NCBI GenBank assembly: GCA_902579605.1
Contig: CACHHD010000002.1
Coordinates: 86,442-150,441 of the forward strand
Direction: 5' to 3'
DNA: 64,000 bases
Source of the DNA: an uncultured Pelagibacteraceae bacterium
GTDB taxonomy: Bacteria; Pseudomonadota; Alphaproteobacteria; Pelagibacterales; Pelagibacteraceae
Shown here: piece after piece, positions 1-8,540 of the stretch
Layout: every line of letters starts with the position of its first letter
How positions within the stretch are numbered: the stretch's first letter is position 1
Made by a program: the position numbers and the translations under genes
The notes under the pieces: generated by a model
Databases searched by the model: none
Told to the model about the DNA's origin: nothing
The model's input: only the letters and a program-made list of their open reading frames with translations

Positions 1-757
1 TAAAGTTTTCAAATAAATCAATTAATTTTTCTTTTGAACATGTGCCTTTAATCATAGTTACTAGATCTATTTCAGGCTCATCATCCTCATTAATTTTTTT
101 CCATTCATGAAAAAATTTAAAGGAACTAGTAATTGTACCTATTTTTGACTGAAGACCATTTGATAAAATTATAAAAGCATTAGTGTTAAATAAATAAGAA
201 ATTGTATCCTTATAATCTTTTAAATTATCATCATAAGCATGCAATAGGTCTCGATGTGTTGCCTTTAACTCTAAAAATACTAGAGGAATACCATTTACAA
301 ATCCAATTATATCTGGTCTTCTTAAATATAGAGAACCTTGTACCTCTAATTGTCTAACAGCTAAAAAATGATTATTTGATGGATTATCAAAATCAAATAT
401 TTTAATTTTTTTTTTTTCATTTACACCTTTAGAATTTATGAATTCAACATCTATGCCTGACTTTAACAATGAATATTTTGTCTTATTAATTTTGTTTAAT
501 TTTTGATCAGTTAATTTTTCACTAATTATAAAATATACATTTTCATAAACTGTGTCTGGAAGATTGGGGTTTAATTTTTTTAGAATTGGAATTAAATATT
601 TTGATAAAATAACTTTTGACTTATCTTCTCTACCTAAAGTTCCATCAAGTCCAAATTTTTCTTGTTTGAATGCTTTTTTTACATCCCAACCTATATCCCT
701 AAAAATATCAGCTGCAGCTTGTTCTACCAAGTTATCTTCGTTATAATCAAAACTCAT
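1..757 (-). CDS. hsdR: Type I restriction enzyme R subunit, N-terminal part (gene runs off the left edge of the window)
   Basis: Open minus-strand frame from ATG at 757 to window edge; translation starts MSFDYNEDNLVEQAAADIFRDIGWDV and contains GFVNGIPLVFLELKATHRDL, typical of the HsdR N-terminal nuclease domain; adjacent to hsdS/hsdM. Confidence 0.88.
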   Translation of the reverse strand, partial: MSFDYNEDNLVEQAAADIFRDIGWDVKKAFKQEKFGLDGTLGREDKSKVILSKYLIPILKKLNPNLPDTVYENVYFIISEKLTDQKLNKINKTKYSLLKSGIDVEFINSKGVNEKKKIKIFDFDNPSNNHFLAVRQLEVQGSLYLRRPDIIGFVNGIPLVFLELKATHRDLLHAYDDNLKDYKDTISYLFNTNAFIILSNGLQSKIGTITSSFKFFHEWKKINEDDEPEIDLVTMIKGTCSKEKLIDLFENF

Positions 758-759
758 AA

Positions 760-2040
760 TCAAATTTTAATTTTATTTACGTCAATAATTCCTGTTAATA
801 AACGAGTTAAAAAAATATCTCTTGCTTCTTTTAAATACATAATTTGATGATTTAAAATTTCAATATTTGAAATAATAACTTCAACTTTACTATCAAAGTT
901 AATTAATGTTTCCTCATCTGGAACGACTATTTTTTGAAACTTAATAAATGCTTCCCAATTAAAATTAACAATACTGCTTGCACTTCTTATCTCAAAAACC
1001 TCCAAAGCTGTCGACTCTCTTAAAAAATTAAAAAGCAAATATAAGTAATTTGCAAAATATTCTTTTTTAGGTCTTACTAATTTACAAAAACTAGCACAAA
1101 TGACATCATCGTTAAGTCGATGAAGTAAATTTTTAGAAACAATTAAAGATTTCCCCACTCCTTCAGTTCTACTGCCTCCTGAAACTTCAAAAATAATATC
1201 TTTATATTGTAATTTTCTTGATTGAAAGTTTGAAAGTTTGTGAAATCTAAGAGGAATTTCATCAATGCTTCCATTCATTATATCATCAATATCAGTACCT
1301 CTAATAACGTATGCTGGTTTAGAAAAAATATCTGTAATTGAATCATTCCCCCAACCACCTCCTATATATAATGAAACTAAAGATGAAATATCTTTTTCTT
1401 TCCATCCTTTTGGTATATTTTTTTTTTTATAAAATTCTAATGACTTTCCATCTTTAGTCTTATTTAAAAAAAAATTTTTAAACATAAGATTAGATGTCTT
1501 TCTTAAGTATTTAATTTTATCTAAATTATTTTTAATTAAATCATCATATATTGATAAAATCTTAACTATCTTTTTTTGATTTTCTAAGTCTGGAAGTTCA
1601 ATCTGAATACTCATTAAATCACTTACTTTAATACTTGGCTGAGCAGCACCTCTATTTAAATTTAAAACTTTACCCCTGTAAAGTTTTAGATAATAATAAA
1701 GATACTCATTATCAATCTTTTTATCATTTATTTTTAATGCAATGGTGTTTTGAACAATTGCTGACTTAATATCAGGAGCTAATGAAACATTTCCAAAACC
1801 ATTTCCAACTAAAGTAATTAATATGTCACCTTTGTTAATGTAAGTTCTAATAAAATTATGATAAACTGTTTCATCTAAAAATCTTTTTGCTTCGTAAAGA
1901 TTTATGTATTTATTATTTTTGATCATAAAATTATCGATAATCGGAATACCTTCATCACTATAATAAGGTGGATTTTTTCCTCTATTATCTGCTATTTTTT
2001 TTACAACATCTTTAATTTTAGTTAATTGAAATTTAGTCAT
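760..2040 (-). CDS. hsdS: Type I restriction enzyme specificity subunit S (two target recognition domains)
   Basis: ORF track 760..2100; likely start MTKFQLTKIKDVVKKI at 2040, overlapping the hsdM stop; duplicated TRD/spacer architecture (LENQKKIVKILSIYDDLI ... LKEARDIFLTRLLTG). Confidence 0.88.
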   Translation of the reverse strand: MTKFQLTKIKDVVKKIADNRGKNPPYYSDEGIPIIDNFMIKNNKYINLYEAKRFLDETVYHNFIRTYINKGDILITLVGNGFGNVSLAPDIKSAIVQNTIALKINDKKIDNEYLYYYLKLYRGKVLNLNRGAAQPSIKVSDLMSIQIELPDLENQKKIVKILSIYDDLIKNNLDKIKYLRKTSNLMFKNFFLNKTKDGKSLEFYKKKNIPKGWKEKDISSLVSLYIGGGWGNDSITDIFSKPAYVIRGTDIDDIMNGSIDEIPLRFHKLSNFQSRKLQYKDIIFEVSGGSRTEGVGKSLIVSKNLLHRLNDDVICASFCKLVRPKKEYFANYLYLLFNFLRESTALEVFEIRSASSIVNFNWEAFIKFQKIVVPDEETLINFDSKVEVIISNIEILNHQIMYLKEARDIFLTRLLTGIIDVNKIKI

Positions 2041-3592
2041 TAAAATTAATTTTATGCAATTTTTTTGTAAGCTCAGAGCTCTCTGTTGTAAGCTTTTCAA
2101 TTTTTTTATTTAATTCTATTATTTCTTTCTTATAATCTAAATTTTTTTCAAATATCAGTTTATACCCCACATATCTGCCAGGCGTTAAACTGTAATCATT
2201 TTTTATTAATTCTTCATTTGTTACTATTTTACAAAGTCCTTCAACATCCTCATATTTACCTTTATTGAAAAATTTTTTTGCCCAATCATTTTTTTTAAAA
2301 TCTACTTTTTCGTCTCTAAATGATTTTATCAAAGTAGTTAAACCAGATAACTGTTCTTCACTAAAATCATTAATTCTGTTATTTACTTTTCTAAAGATAT
2401 TTCTTGCATCAATCATCAAAATTGAATTTTTCCTTTTTTTATTTTTATTTAAAAACCATAAATGACAAGGTAAACCCCTCGTGTAAAAAAAATTATTTCC
2501 TACTGATACAATTGATTCAATACAATCTGTTTCTATTAGTTTTTTTCTAATAATTTGCTCACTTTTACCAGCATCAGTTGCTGACGAAGTCATAACAAAT
2601 CCTGCTTTACCGTTCTTATTTAAATATGAGTAAAAATACTGTATCCACAAATAGTTTGCATTATCTAACCTAGGTAGTCCAAACGGTAAACGAGGATCTT
2701 TTTTTACAAATTCTTTTTTTTTATCTACTTTATCCACATTAAAAGGTGGGTTAGCCATTACAAAATCACATTTTCCAATTAAATTATGTGGATCTGAATA
2801 AAAACTATTGTCTTCGATAATTTTTCCCTCTAGTCCATGTATTGATAAATTCATTTTTGCCAGTTTTGTATTATTTGTTTTAAGCTCTGTTCCAAAAATA
2901 GATATTTTTTCATTTATAGAATTCTTTAAATTTTCTTTTAGAAAGTAAGCTGTTTGAATAAACATTCCTCCAGAACCACATGCTGGATCATATATTATGC
3001 CTTTATCTGGTTGTAAAAAATTAACGATTAACTGCACAAGAGACGGGGGTGTGAAAAATTCACCACCTTCTTGAGCTCCAGCCCCTGACATTGAAAATTT
3101 CATTAGAAAAAATTCATAAATACGACCAAATATATCTCCTGATATTTTTTGAATAGACTCGCTATTAAAAATTCTAATTAATCCTCTTAATAAATCACTA
3201 TCAAAACTTTGATAATTTTTAGGTAAAATACCTGATAAGTCAGGATGATCTTCCTCAATTAATCTCATTGCATTATTCACTGCCTCACTAATGTCATTTG
3301 ACTCTGGAAGATTTGCTAAATATTCATATTTCGATTCTTCTTTAAGATAGAGAGATCCTTCTCCAATAAAGTGATCTTTGGTAATATCTTTTTTACCGGT
3401 TCTTGGATTAATTGGTATTTTTTTTTGAATCCTTTTAAAAGTTTCATTAAATCTATTTTCAGCAAACCTTAATAATATTAGACCTAAAACTGGATCTTTA
3501 TATTCTGCTGCGGTTAACTTAGAGTTTGCTCTAAGATCATCAGCAGCCTTCCACAACTCATTTTCGACGTTTTTAATTTCTTCTGAATTCAT
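2033..3592 (-). CDS. hsdM: Type I restriction-modification DNA methyltransferase M subunit
   Basis: N6-adenine MTase motifs: YDPACGSGGMFIQ and CDFVMANPPFN; GGEFFTPPSLVQLIV; 519 aa. Confidence 0.95.
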   Translation of the reverse strand: MNSEEIKNVENELWKAADDLRANSKLTAAEYKDPVLGLILLRFAENRFNETFKRIQKKIPINPRTGKKDITKDHFIGEGSLYLKEESKYEYLANLPESNDISEAVNNAMRLIEEDHPDLSGILPKNYQSFDSDLLRGLIRIFNSESIQKISGDIFGRIYEFFLMKFSMSGAGAQEGGEFFTPPSLVQLIVNFLQPDKGIIYDPACGSGGMFIQTAYFLKENLKNSINEKISIFGTELKTNNTKLAKMNLSIHGLEGKIIEDNSFYSDPHNLIGKCDFVMANPPFNVDKVDKKKEFVKKDPRLPFGLPRLDNANYLWIQYFYSYLNKNGKAGFVMTSSATDAGKSEQIIRKKLIETDCIESIVSVGNNFFYTRGLPCHLWFLNKNKKRKNSILMIDARNIFRKVNNRINDFSEEQLSGLTTLIKSFRDEKVDFKKNDWAKKFFNKGKYEDVEGLCKIVTNEELIKNDYSLTPGRYVGYKLIFEKNLDYKKEIIELNKKIEKLTTESSELTKKLHKINFND

Positions 3593-3604
3593 TAATTAAT
3601 CATA

Positions 3605-3640
3605 TCCTGACGCAATTCCTGACGCAATACCGACGCACTG
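3605..3640. repeat. 12-nt tandem repeat TCCTGACGCAAT x2 plus a degenerate third unit (ACCGACGCACTG)
   Basis: Direct reading of 3605-3616, 3617-3628 and 3629-3640, immediately upstream of hsdM. Confidence 0.85.
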
Positions 3641-3709
3641 AAGAACAGTTTTGGGCTTTAGGTTGTAAAATAATTATTATATAACAAGGATTAACGAAAT
3701 GAGGTTCAA

Positions 3710-3732
3710 GGCACCTGGCAACAGAACGCCCC
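3710..3732. repeat. Hairpin-forming repeat copy 1 (GGCACCTGGCAACAGAACGCCCC)
   Basis: Core CACCTGGCAACAGAACGCCCC identical to copy 2 at 4312-4336. Confidence 0.85.
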
Positions 3733-3790
3733 TTACAAATTTATAATTATCTTTAATTAATAATACCGATCAGAATTATGCAACCTTATT

Positions 3791-3812
3791 GCACGTAATC
3801 TACACGTAATTA
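3791..3812. repeat. 11-nt tandem repeat, two units (GCACGTAATCT ACACGTAATTA)
   Basis: Direct reading; same unit as the four-copy array at 4202-4245. Confidence 0.85.
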
Positions 3813-3825
3813 TTTTTATTAACCC

Positions 3826-4140
3826 TTAGTGTTTAGAATATGCATCTGGGTAGTTAGCAAGATGCTCATCTGAAATTGGAGTCATTACAGCAGTTTCTAT
3901 AACAGCTCCAGCTTCCCTTCTTTTCTCAGTAAGTTGCTTATCATCCTTAAAAGCTTGGAGTGCTTCCGTGTTTGGAAATTGCATTACAGTATGTAGTTTT
4001 GATGGATCATCTTTTTGCGTACCTGCAAAAATAAACTTTATTCCATGTTCTTTTAATTTTTCGTCTTGAGCATAAACCATCTCTTTCCAAGTTTTAAACC
4101 CTTTAGTGATTTTAATTTCGCCTTTGATTAGTATTGCCAT
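3826..4140 (-). CDS. Small conserved hypothetical protein, dimeric alpha-beta-barrel-like (possibly DUF3764 family)
   Basis: 104-aa ORF MAILIKGEIKITKGFKTWKEMVYAQDEKLKEHGIKFIFAGTQKDDPSKLHTVMQFPN; upstream purine-rich RBS; family assignment from memory. Confidence 0.7.
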   Translation of the reverse strand: MAILIKGEIKITKGFKTWKEMVYAQDEKLKEHGIKFIFAGTQKDDPSKLHTVMQFPNTEALQAFKDDKQLTEKRREAGAVIETAVMTPISDEHLANYPDAYSKH

Positions 4141-4201
4141 ATTAACCTCCTTATTTATATTTTAATTTTTTTCATGATCCGCGAATTTAGCATAAAATTT
4201 C

Positions 4202-4245
4202 ACACGTAATCTACACGTAATCCACACGTAATCCACACGTAATTT
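4202..4245. repeat. 11-nt tandem repeat, four units (ACACGTAATCT/ACACGTAATCC/ACACGTAATCC/ACACGTAATTT)
   Basis: Direct reading of consecutive 11-mers. Confidence 0.92.
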
Positions 4246-4311
4246 TCATTAAAGTTTTAAATTCTATACAATTGTAAATGGCGTATAATAAGGAATAATG
4301 TTACAAAGTCT

Positions 4312-4336
4312 GGGGCACCTGGCAACAGAACGCCCC
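4312..4336. repeat. Hairpin-forming repeat copy 2 (GGGGCACCTGGCAACAGAACGCCCC)
   Basis: Perfect GGGGC/GCCCC stem; core shared with copy 1. Confidence 0.88.
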
Positions 4337-4412
4337 TAAATGCAAAAAAAGCCGCAGTGATTTTGTGATTTTAATCTTTATAGATACTAAAATTTTGATG
4401 AAAGGAAAAAAA

Positions 4413-4619
4413 ATGAAAAACATTTTGGTAGCTTTAATTTTAATATTATTTTCTACATCTGCATTCGCTGGCTCTTGTCCGATGATGGCTGGAAAATTAA
4501 AGACAAAAATTGAACAAGCTCAAAAACTTCATGATGCTGGTATTAAAGCTCATTCTGATGGAGATCACGGAAAATCAGAAGAACTTTTGAACGAAGCTCT
4601 TGATCTTTTTAAAAGCTAA
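4413..4619 (+). CDS. Small secreted/periplasmic protein with signal peptide, unknown function
   Basis: MKNILVALILILFSTSAFA signal peptide followed by a short helical domain SCPMMAGKLKTKIEQAQKLHDAGIKAHSDGDHGKSEELLNEALDLFKS; start chosen at the internal Met of ORF 4365..4619. Confidence 0.75.
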   Translation: MKNILVALILILFSTSAFAGSCPMMAGKLKTKIEQAQKLHDAGIKAHSDGDHGKSEELLNEALDLFKS

Positions 4620-4634
4620 TTACAAAAGGGGTTT

Positions 4635-4659
4635 GGGGCTCCTGGTAACTGGGCGCCCT
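4635..4659. repeat. Hairpin-forming repeat copy 3, diverged (GGGGCTCCTGGTAACTGGGCGCCCT)
   Basis: Same GGGGC-N-CCTGGYAAC-...-GCCC architecture as copies 1 and 2. Confidence 0.7.
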
Positions 4660-4668
4660 ATTAATTAT

Positions 4669-5550
4669 TTAATTCTTTTGAACAGAGTCAAAATATTCTT
4701 TTGCTGAAATTGTTCTTGATTTAAAATCTGGTTTTGGTGCTCTAAATTTTATATTTGTAGTATCATTCCACATACCCACTAATGAAAACCTAATTTCATC
4801 TTTTGTTGAATTGTGTCCTGAACGATGAAACATATGGGGGTCAAAGAATAAAACCTCACCTTTTGACATTGGTATTTTTTTCTGTTTGTATTTTGCTACC
4901 ACGTCTTCATTTACAATAATTTGTGTTGCCCTACCATTAATTTCATTCCAAGTTTGTTTGGCAATACCCTCTTTATGTGATCCTTCACAAACTTCAATAG
5001 TTCCATTTTCTAAGGTAGTATCTCTTATTAATGGGCACCAAGTTTGAATAAATTTTGTTTCTGGAATTGTGTAAAAAATTTCTTGATGCCATCCATAAGT
5101 TCTTCTTTCATCTTTTGGTGGGTCTATGCGCACTCTATGTGTCCAACTATAAATCGTATTCCTTTTACTTAATCCAAGTAATGATCGGGAGAAATCCTCA
5201 ATATCACTATCTGATAAAATCTTTAGAAAACAAGATGAATAACTAACAGTGTCATATAGTTCTCCGATTAATTTGTGGTCAGTTTTTAAAATATTTAACA
5301 AAATTTTGTCAAGTTCTTTAAGGTCTTTATTAAAATCCATATCGTCAACTTTTTTTAATTCATAATCTATTTTTATTTTATTTCTTTGAATTGTGCTTAC
5401 ACCTAAATCGTAAAATAAGTAAAATAGTTCAGTATGATAACTATCTTTTATAAAATTTTTTTTAATAACATATCCATTGTTATCAAAAGAATTTTTATCA
5501 ACATTATTTAACATAATATTCATATATATATTAAAATTATCAGAATTCAA
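4669..5550 (-). CDS. Phytanoyl-CoA dioxygenase (PhyH) family 2OG-Fe(II) oxygenase
   Basis: GWHQEIFYTIPE (HxD/E-like), DPHMFHRSGHNSTKDEIRFSLVG distal His/Arg motif. Confidence 0.8.
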   Translation of the reverse strand: MNSDNFNIYMNIMLNNVDKNSFDNNGYVIKKNFIKDSYHTELFYLFYDLGVSTIQRNKIKIDYELKKVDDMDFNKDLKELDKILLNILKTDHKLIGELYDTVSYSSCFLKILSDSDIEDFSRSLLGLSKRNTIYSWTHRVRIDPPKDERRTYGWHQEIFYTIPETKFIQTWCPLIRDTTLENGTIEVCEGSHKEGIAKQTWNEINGRATQIIVNEDVVAKYKQKKIPMSKGEVLFFDPHMFHRSGHNSTKDEIRFSLVGMWNDTTNIKFRAPKPDFKSRTISAKEYFDSVQKN

Positions 5551-5681
5551 TGAAGTTTCAAATTACTCATCAGGGTATTTTAAAAAGTCTTAGTTTCTTT
5601 AATTATTTGAAGTAAGATAATAAAAATTTCATGAATTATAAGTCGCAGTGAAATATTGACTAAATCATCTATAATTTAGTT

Positions 5682-5804
5682 ATGACAATAATTTTTATCA
5701 TTACTCTTGCTTTGTTTGCTGCTTACGTGATTTTTAGACCTACTTCAAAAGAAGAGTTAAAAAGGTTCGAAGATAATGATAATTGGTCGAATATGGGTTT
5801 TTAA
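5682..5804 (+). CDS. Small (40 aa) single-TM hypothetical protein
   Basis: Not in the supplied ORF track; reading gives MTIIFIITLALFAAYVIFRPTSKEELKRFEDNDNWSNMGF*. Confidence 0.5.
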   Translation: MTIIFIITLALFAAYVIFRPTSKEELKRFEDNDNWSNMGF

Positions 5805-5814
5805 AAAATTAAAG

Positions 5815-6594
5815 TTACACTGCTACGTTCAATCTAAAATTTTCATAAACATCTGGAGAAACATAAATAAAATCCGATTGATAAACATATTCAGAAACTA
5901 AGCTTCCACCATTAGAAGTACCAAAGAATTTATATTTGTTAGGTATCAAAGTCTTTTCAATATCATAAATTTGAAGAGGCTTTTCATAAATTTCGGTAAA
6001 AATAATTTCTAATTGGATAAGTTTAATTCTTCTATTTTTAATTAATTTTTCTGCTCCAAGTAATACTTTATCCTCATAACCTTGTGTATCTATCTTTAAA
6101 ATATCTATATTTTGAATATTATTTTTTTCTGAATAATCGTCCAGACTTATTAAATTTGTATAAACTTTTTTAGTTCTATATTCTTTTGGTTGTACTTTAG
6201 CCGTTTGACTTCTTTTTTTTAACCAGGTTGTATCTGGAATTAAATTTTTAAAACTCGAGTGGGTAGAATCTGCCATTATATTAAAATCCATCTTTCCCTC
6301 TTTTTCACCTACAGCGCAATTGTTCAAGAAAATTTTTTTTTCATTTTTATATTTTTCTTTCATATTATTTACTTCAACTGGATTTGGTTCAAAACTATGA
6401 ATTTCTGGTTTACTAAAAAGTTTTTTATATCTTTCGATTGACTGACCTTTATTTGCTCCTACGTCAAATATTATTGGTTCCGGATTTTGAATTAAAATTC
6501 TAGTGATTTGATTTAAATCACTTTTATCAATCGATGAAACTTTAATAATTTTGTAACCAAATAAATTAATCAACTTATTTATAAGATTTTTCAT
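5815..6594 (-). CDS. FkbM family SAM-dependent methyltransferase
   Basis: IIFDVGANKGQSIERYKKLFSKPEIHSFEPNP and IDILKIDTQGYEDKVLLGAEKLI; likely start MKNLINKLINLFGYKI within ORF 5815..6627. Confidence 0.88.
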   Translation of the reverse strand: MKNLINKLINLFGYKIIKVSSIDKSDLNQITRILIQNPEPIIFDVGANKGQSIERYKKLFSKPEIHSFEPNPVEVNNMKEKYKNEKKIFLNNCAVGEKEGKMDFNIMADSTHSSFKNLIPDTTWLKKRSQTAKVQPKEYRTKKVYTNLISLDDYSEKNNIQNIDILKIDTQGYEDKVLLGAEKLIKNRRIKLIQLEIIFTEIYEKPLQIYDIEKTLIPNKYKFFGTSNGGSLVSEYVYQSDFIYVSPDVYENFRLNVAV

Positions 6595-6640
6595 ATAAAA
6601 TAAATTTTTTTTTAAACATGATAACAAATAATTTTATTAT

Positions 6641-6721
6641 CTAAAATATATATTTATCCAATAGATAAAAAACTAGACCGATTGCTATTCCAGTGATAAT
6701 CCAAAAAAAATAATCTTTCAT
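6641..6721 (-). CDS. Tiny (26 aa) single-TM peptide overlapping the end of the mazG-like gene
   Basis: Reading gives MKDYFFWIITGIAIGLVFYLLDKYIF*; ATGA overlap with the preceding gene. Confidence 0.4.
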   Translation of the reverse strand: MKDYFFWIITGIAIGLVFYLLDKYIF

Positions 6722-7092
6722 ATTTCTAAAAATTTAGACAAATCTGGTTTGAAATAATTAGGTCCCTTCATCACTTTGCCGCTATCATTATAAATTGGTT
6801 TTCCATCTTTACCCAATTTACTCATATTTGAGTCTTGAACTTCTTGAAAACATTTATCTAAATCAATTCCAAATGCATGTCCTGCGCCGTAAGTCACGTA
6901 AAGAATATCTGTTAACGCATCGGCTACTTCTTTAATATCTCTCTCCTTTAAAGCGATTTTGAATTCTTCAAGTTCTTCAGCTATTAAATCATATCTAAGC
7001 TTTACAATTTTCTCTCCTGGAAAATTAGCTTTATTTTTAACCTCTTGGCCAAATGTTTTCATGAATTTTCCTACTTTTTCAAAATTACTCAT
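6718..7092 (-). CDS. MazG-like / phosphoribosyl-ATP pyrophosphohydrolase-like NTP pyrophosphohydrolase
   Basis: LRYDLIAEELEEFKIALKERDIKEVADALTDILYVTYGAGHAFGIDLDKCFQEV (EELxE...DxxxD motifs). Confidence 0.85.
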   Translation of the reverse strand: MSNFEKVGKFMKTFGQEVKNKANFPGEKIVKLRYDLIAEELEEFKIALKERDIKEVADALTDILYVTYGAGHAFGIDLDKCFQEVQDSNMSKLGKDGKPIYNDSGKVMKGPNYFKPDLSKFLEI

Positions 7093-7151
7093 ATTTCCGC
7101 CTTTATATTTTTTTAAATTAATTATAAATATAATATATCAAAGAGTCATAA

Positions 7152-8540
7152 ATGAAGCATAGAAACGAATTTGATAGTATAGGTAAAATCAAAGTTCCTG
7201 GTGATAAGTATTGGGGTGCATCCACTGAAAGATCAAACAAGTACTTCAACATTGGTGATTTTTTAGTTAGACCGATAGTTATTCAATCTATTGCTATTAT
7301 TAAAAAAGCTGCTGCTATTGTTAATAAAAAAAATGGTGACCTAGATGCAAAAATATCAAAATATATAATTAAAGCGGCAGACGAGGTGATACGAGGTAAA
7401 TTGGACGATCATTTTCCTTTAAAAGTATGGCAGACGGGTTCTGGAACTCAGACAAATATGAATGTAAATGAAGTTATATCCAATAGAGCCATAGAAATGA
7501 TGAAAGGTAAATTGGGAACAAAAAAACCAGTGCACCCCAATGACCATGTAAATAAATCACAATCAACAAATGATGTTTTTCCATCAGCAATGCATATTTC
7601 AATCGCTATTAAAACAACAAAAAAACTTTTACCGTCATTAAAGATATTGGAAAAGGAGCTTTTTAAAAAAGTAAGAGAATTCAAAAAAATTGTTAAAGTT
7701 GGAAGAACACATTTACAGGATGCAACGCCAATAACATTGGGGCAGGAATTTTCAGGATATCATTCTCAACTTAAAAAATGTATACAAAGAATTGAGAGTG
7801 CTTTAGAAGAAATTTATTTTTTAGCGCAAGGTGGTACTGCGGTTGGAACTGGATTAAATACAAAAAAAAAATTTGATGTGAAAATCATTAAAGAAATATC
7901 TAAAATAACAAAACTTCCTTTTAAGCCAGCTAAAAATAAATTTGCAGCTTTAGCAGCTCATGATGCCATAGTAAATTTTTCTGGAACAATGAATACAACG
8001 GCTGTATGTTTGATGAAGATAGCTAATGACATCAGGTTTTTAGGATCTGGTCCAAGAGCAGGTTATGGTGAATTAATATTACCTTCTAATGAACCAGGCT
8101 CTTCTATAATGCCAGGAAAGGTTAATCCTACACAATCTGAAGCGGTAACAATGGTTTGTGTAAAGGTTATAGGTAATCACAATGGAATAACCATGGCGGG
8201 GTCTCATGGACATTTTGAATTAAATGTTTTTAAACCGTTAATAATTCACAACATTTTACAATCAATTGAAATAATGGCTGACTCTTCAAAAACATTTGCA
8301 CTTTATTGCGTTAAAGGAATAAAAGCAGATAAAAAAAGAATAAAAAATCTTTTAGATAGCTCGTTAATGATTGTTACAGCATTAGCTCCTAAAATAGGTT
8401 ACGACAATGCGGCCAAAATTGCGAAGAAAGCTCACAAAAATGGAACTACTTTAAAAGAGGAAGTTTTGAAAACAAACCTTATCTCAGCTAAAGATTACGA
8501 AAAAATTATGGATCCTATCAAAATGACTAAGCCTAAATAG
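7152..8540 (+). CDS. fumC: Class II fumarate hydratase
   Basis: [16 protein letters not shown] signature, [17 protein letters not shown]; 462 aa. Confidence 0.97.
   Translation: MKHRNEFDSIGKIKVPGDKYWGASTERSNKYFNIGDFLVRPIVIQSIAIIKKAAAIVNKKNGDLDAKISKYIIKAADEVIRGKLDDHFPLKVWQTGSGTQTNMNVNEVISNRAIEMMKGKLGTKKPVHPNDHVNKSQSTNDVFPSAMHISIAIKTTKKLLPSLKILEKELFKKVREFKKIVKVGRTHLQDATPITLGQEFSGYHSQLKKCIQRIESALEEIYFLAQGGTAVGTGLNTKKKFDVKIIKEISKITKLPFKPAKNKFAALAAHDAIVNFSGTMNTTAVCLMKIANDIRFLGSGPRAGYGELILPSNEPGSSIMPGKVNPTQSEAVTMVCVKVIGNHNGITMAGSHGHFELNVFKPLIIHNILQSIEIMADSSKTFALYCVKGIKADKKRIKNLLDSSLMIVTALAPKIGYDNAAKIAKKAHKNGTTLKEEVLKTNLISAKDYEKIMDPIKMTKPK

Noticed and set aside
552-847. Plus-strand ORFs opposite hsdR/hsdS (552..746 and 662..847)
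   Set aside because: Antisense to the well supported hsdR N-terminus and hsdS; low-complexity translations with no family resemblance.
3605-4245. CRISPR array
   Set aside because: Repeat units are only 11-12 nt, directly adjacent without spacers, and no cas genes are present.
3710-4659. Integron attC sites
   Set aside because: The hairpins lack attC R'/R'' (GTTRRRY/RYYYAAC) core sites and no integron integrase is visible; cassette-like layout kept only as a hypothesis.
4350-5660. Shared short motif CGCAGTGA at about 4352 and 5645
   Set aside because: Only 8 nt shared with no surrounding similarity; could be chance.
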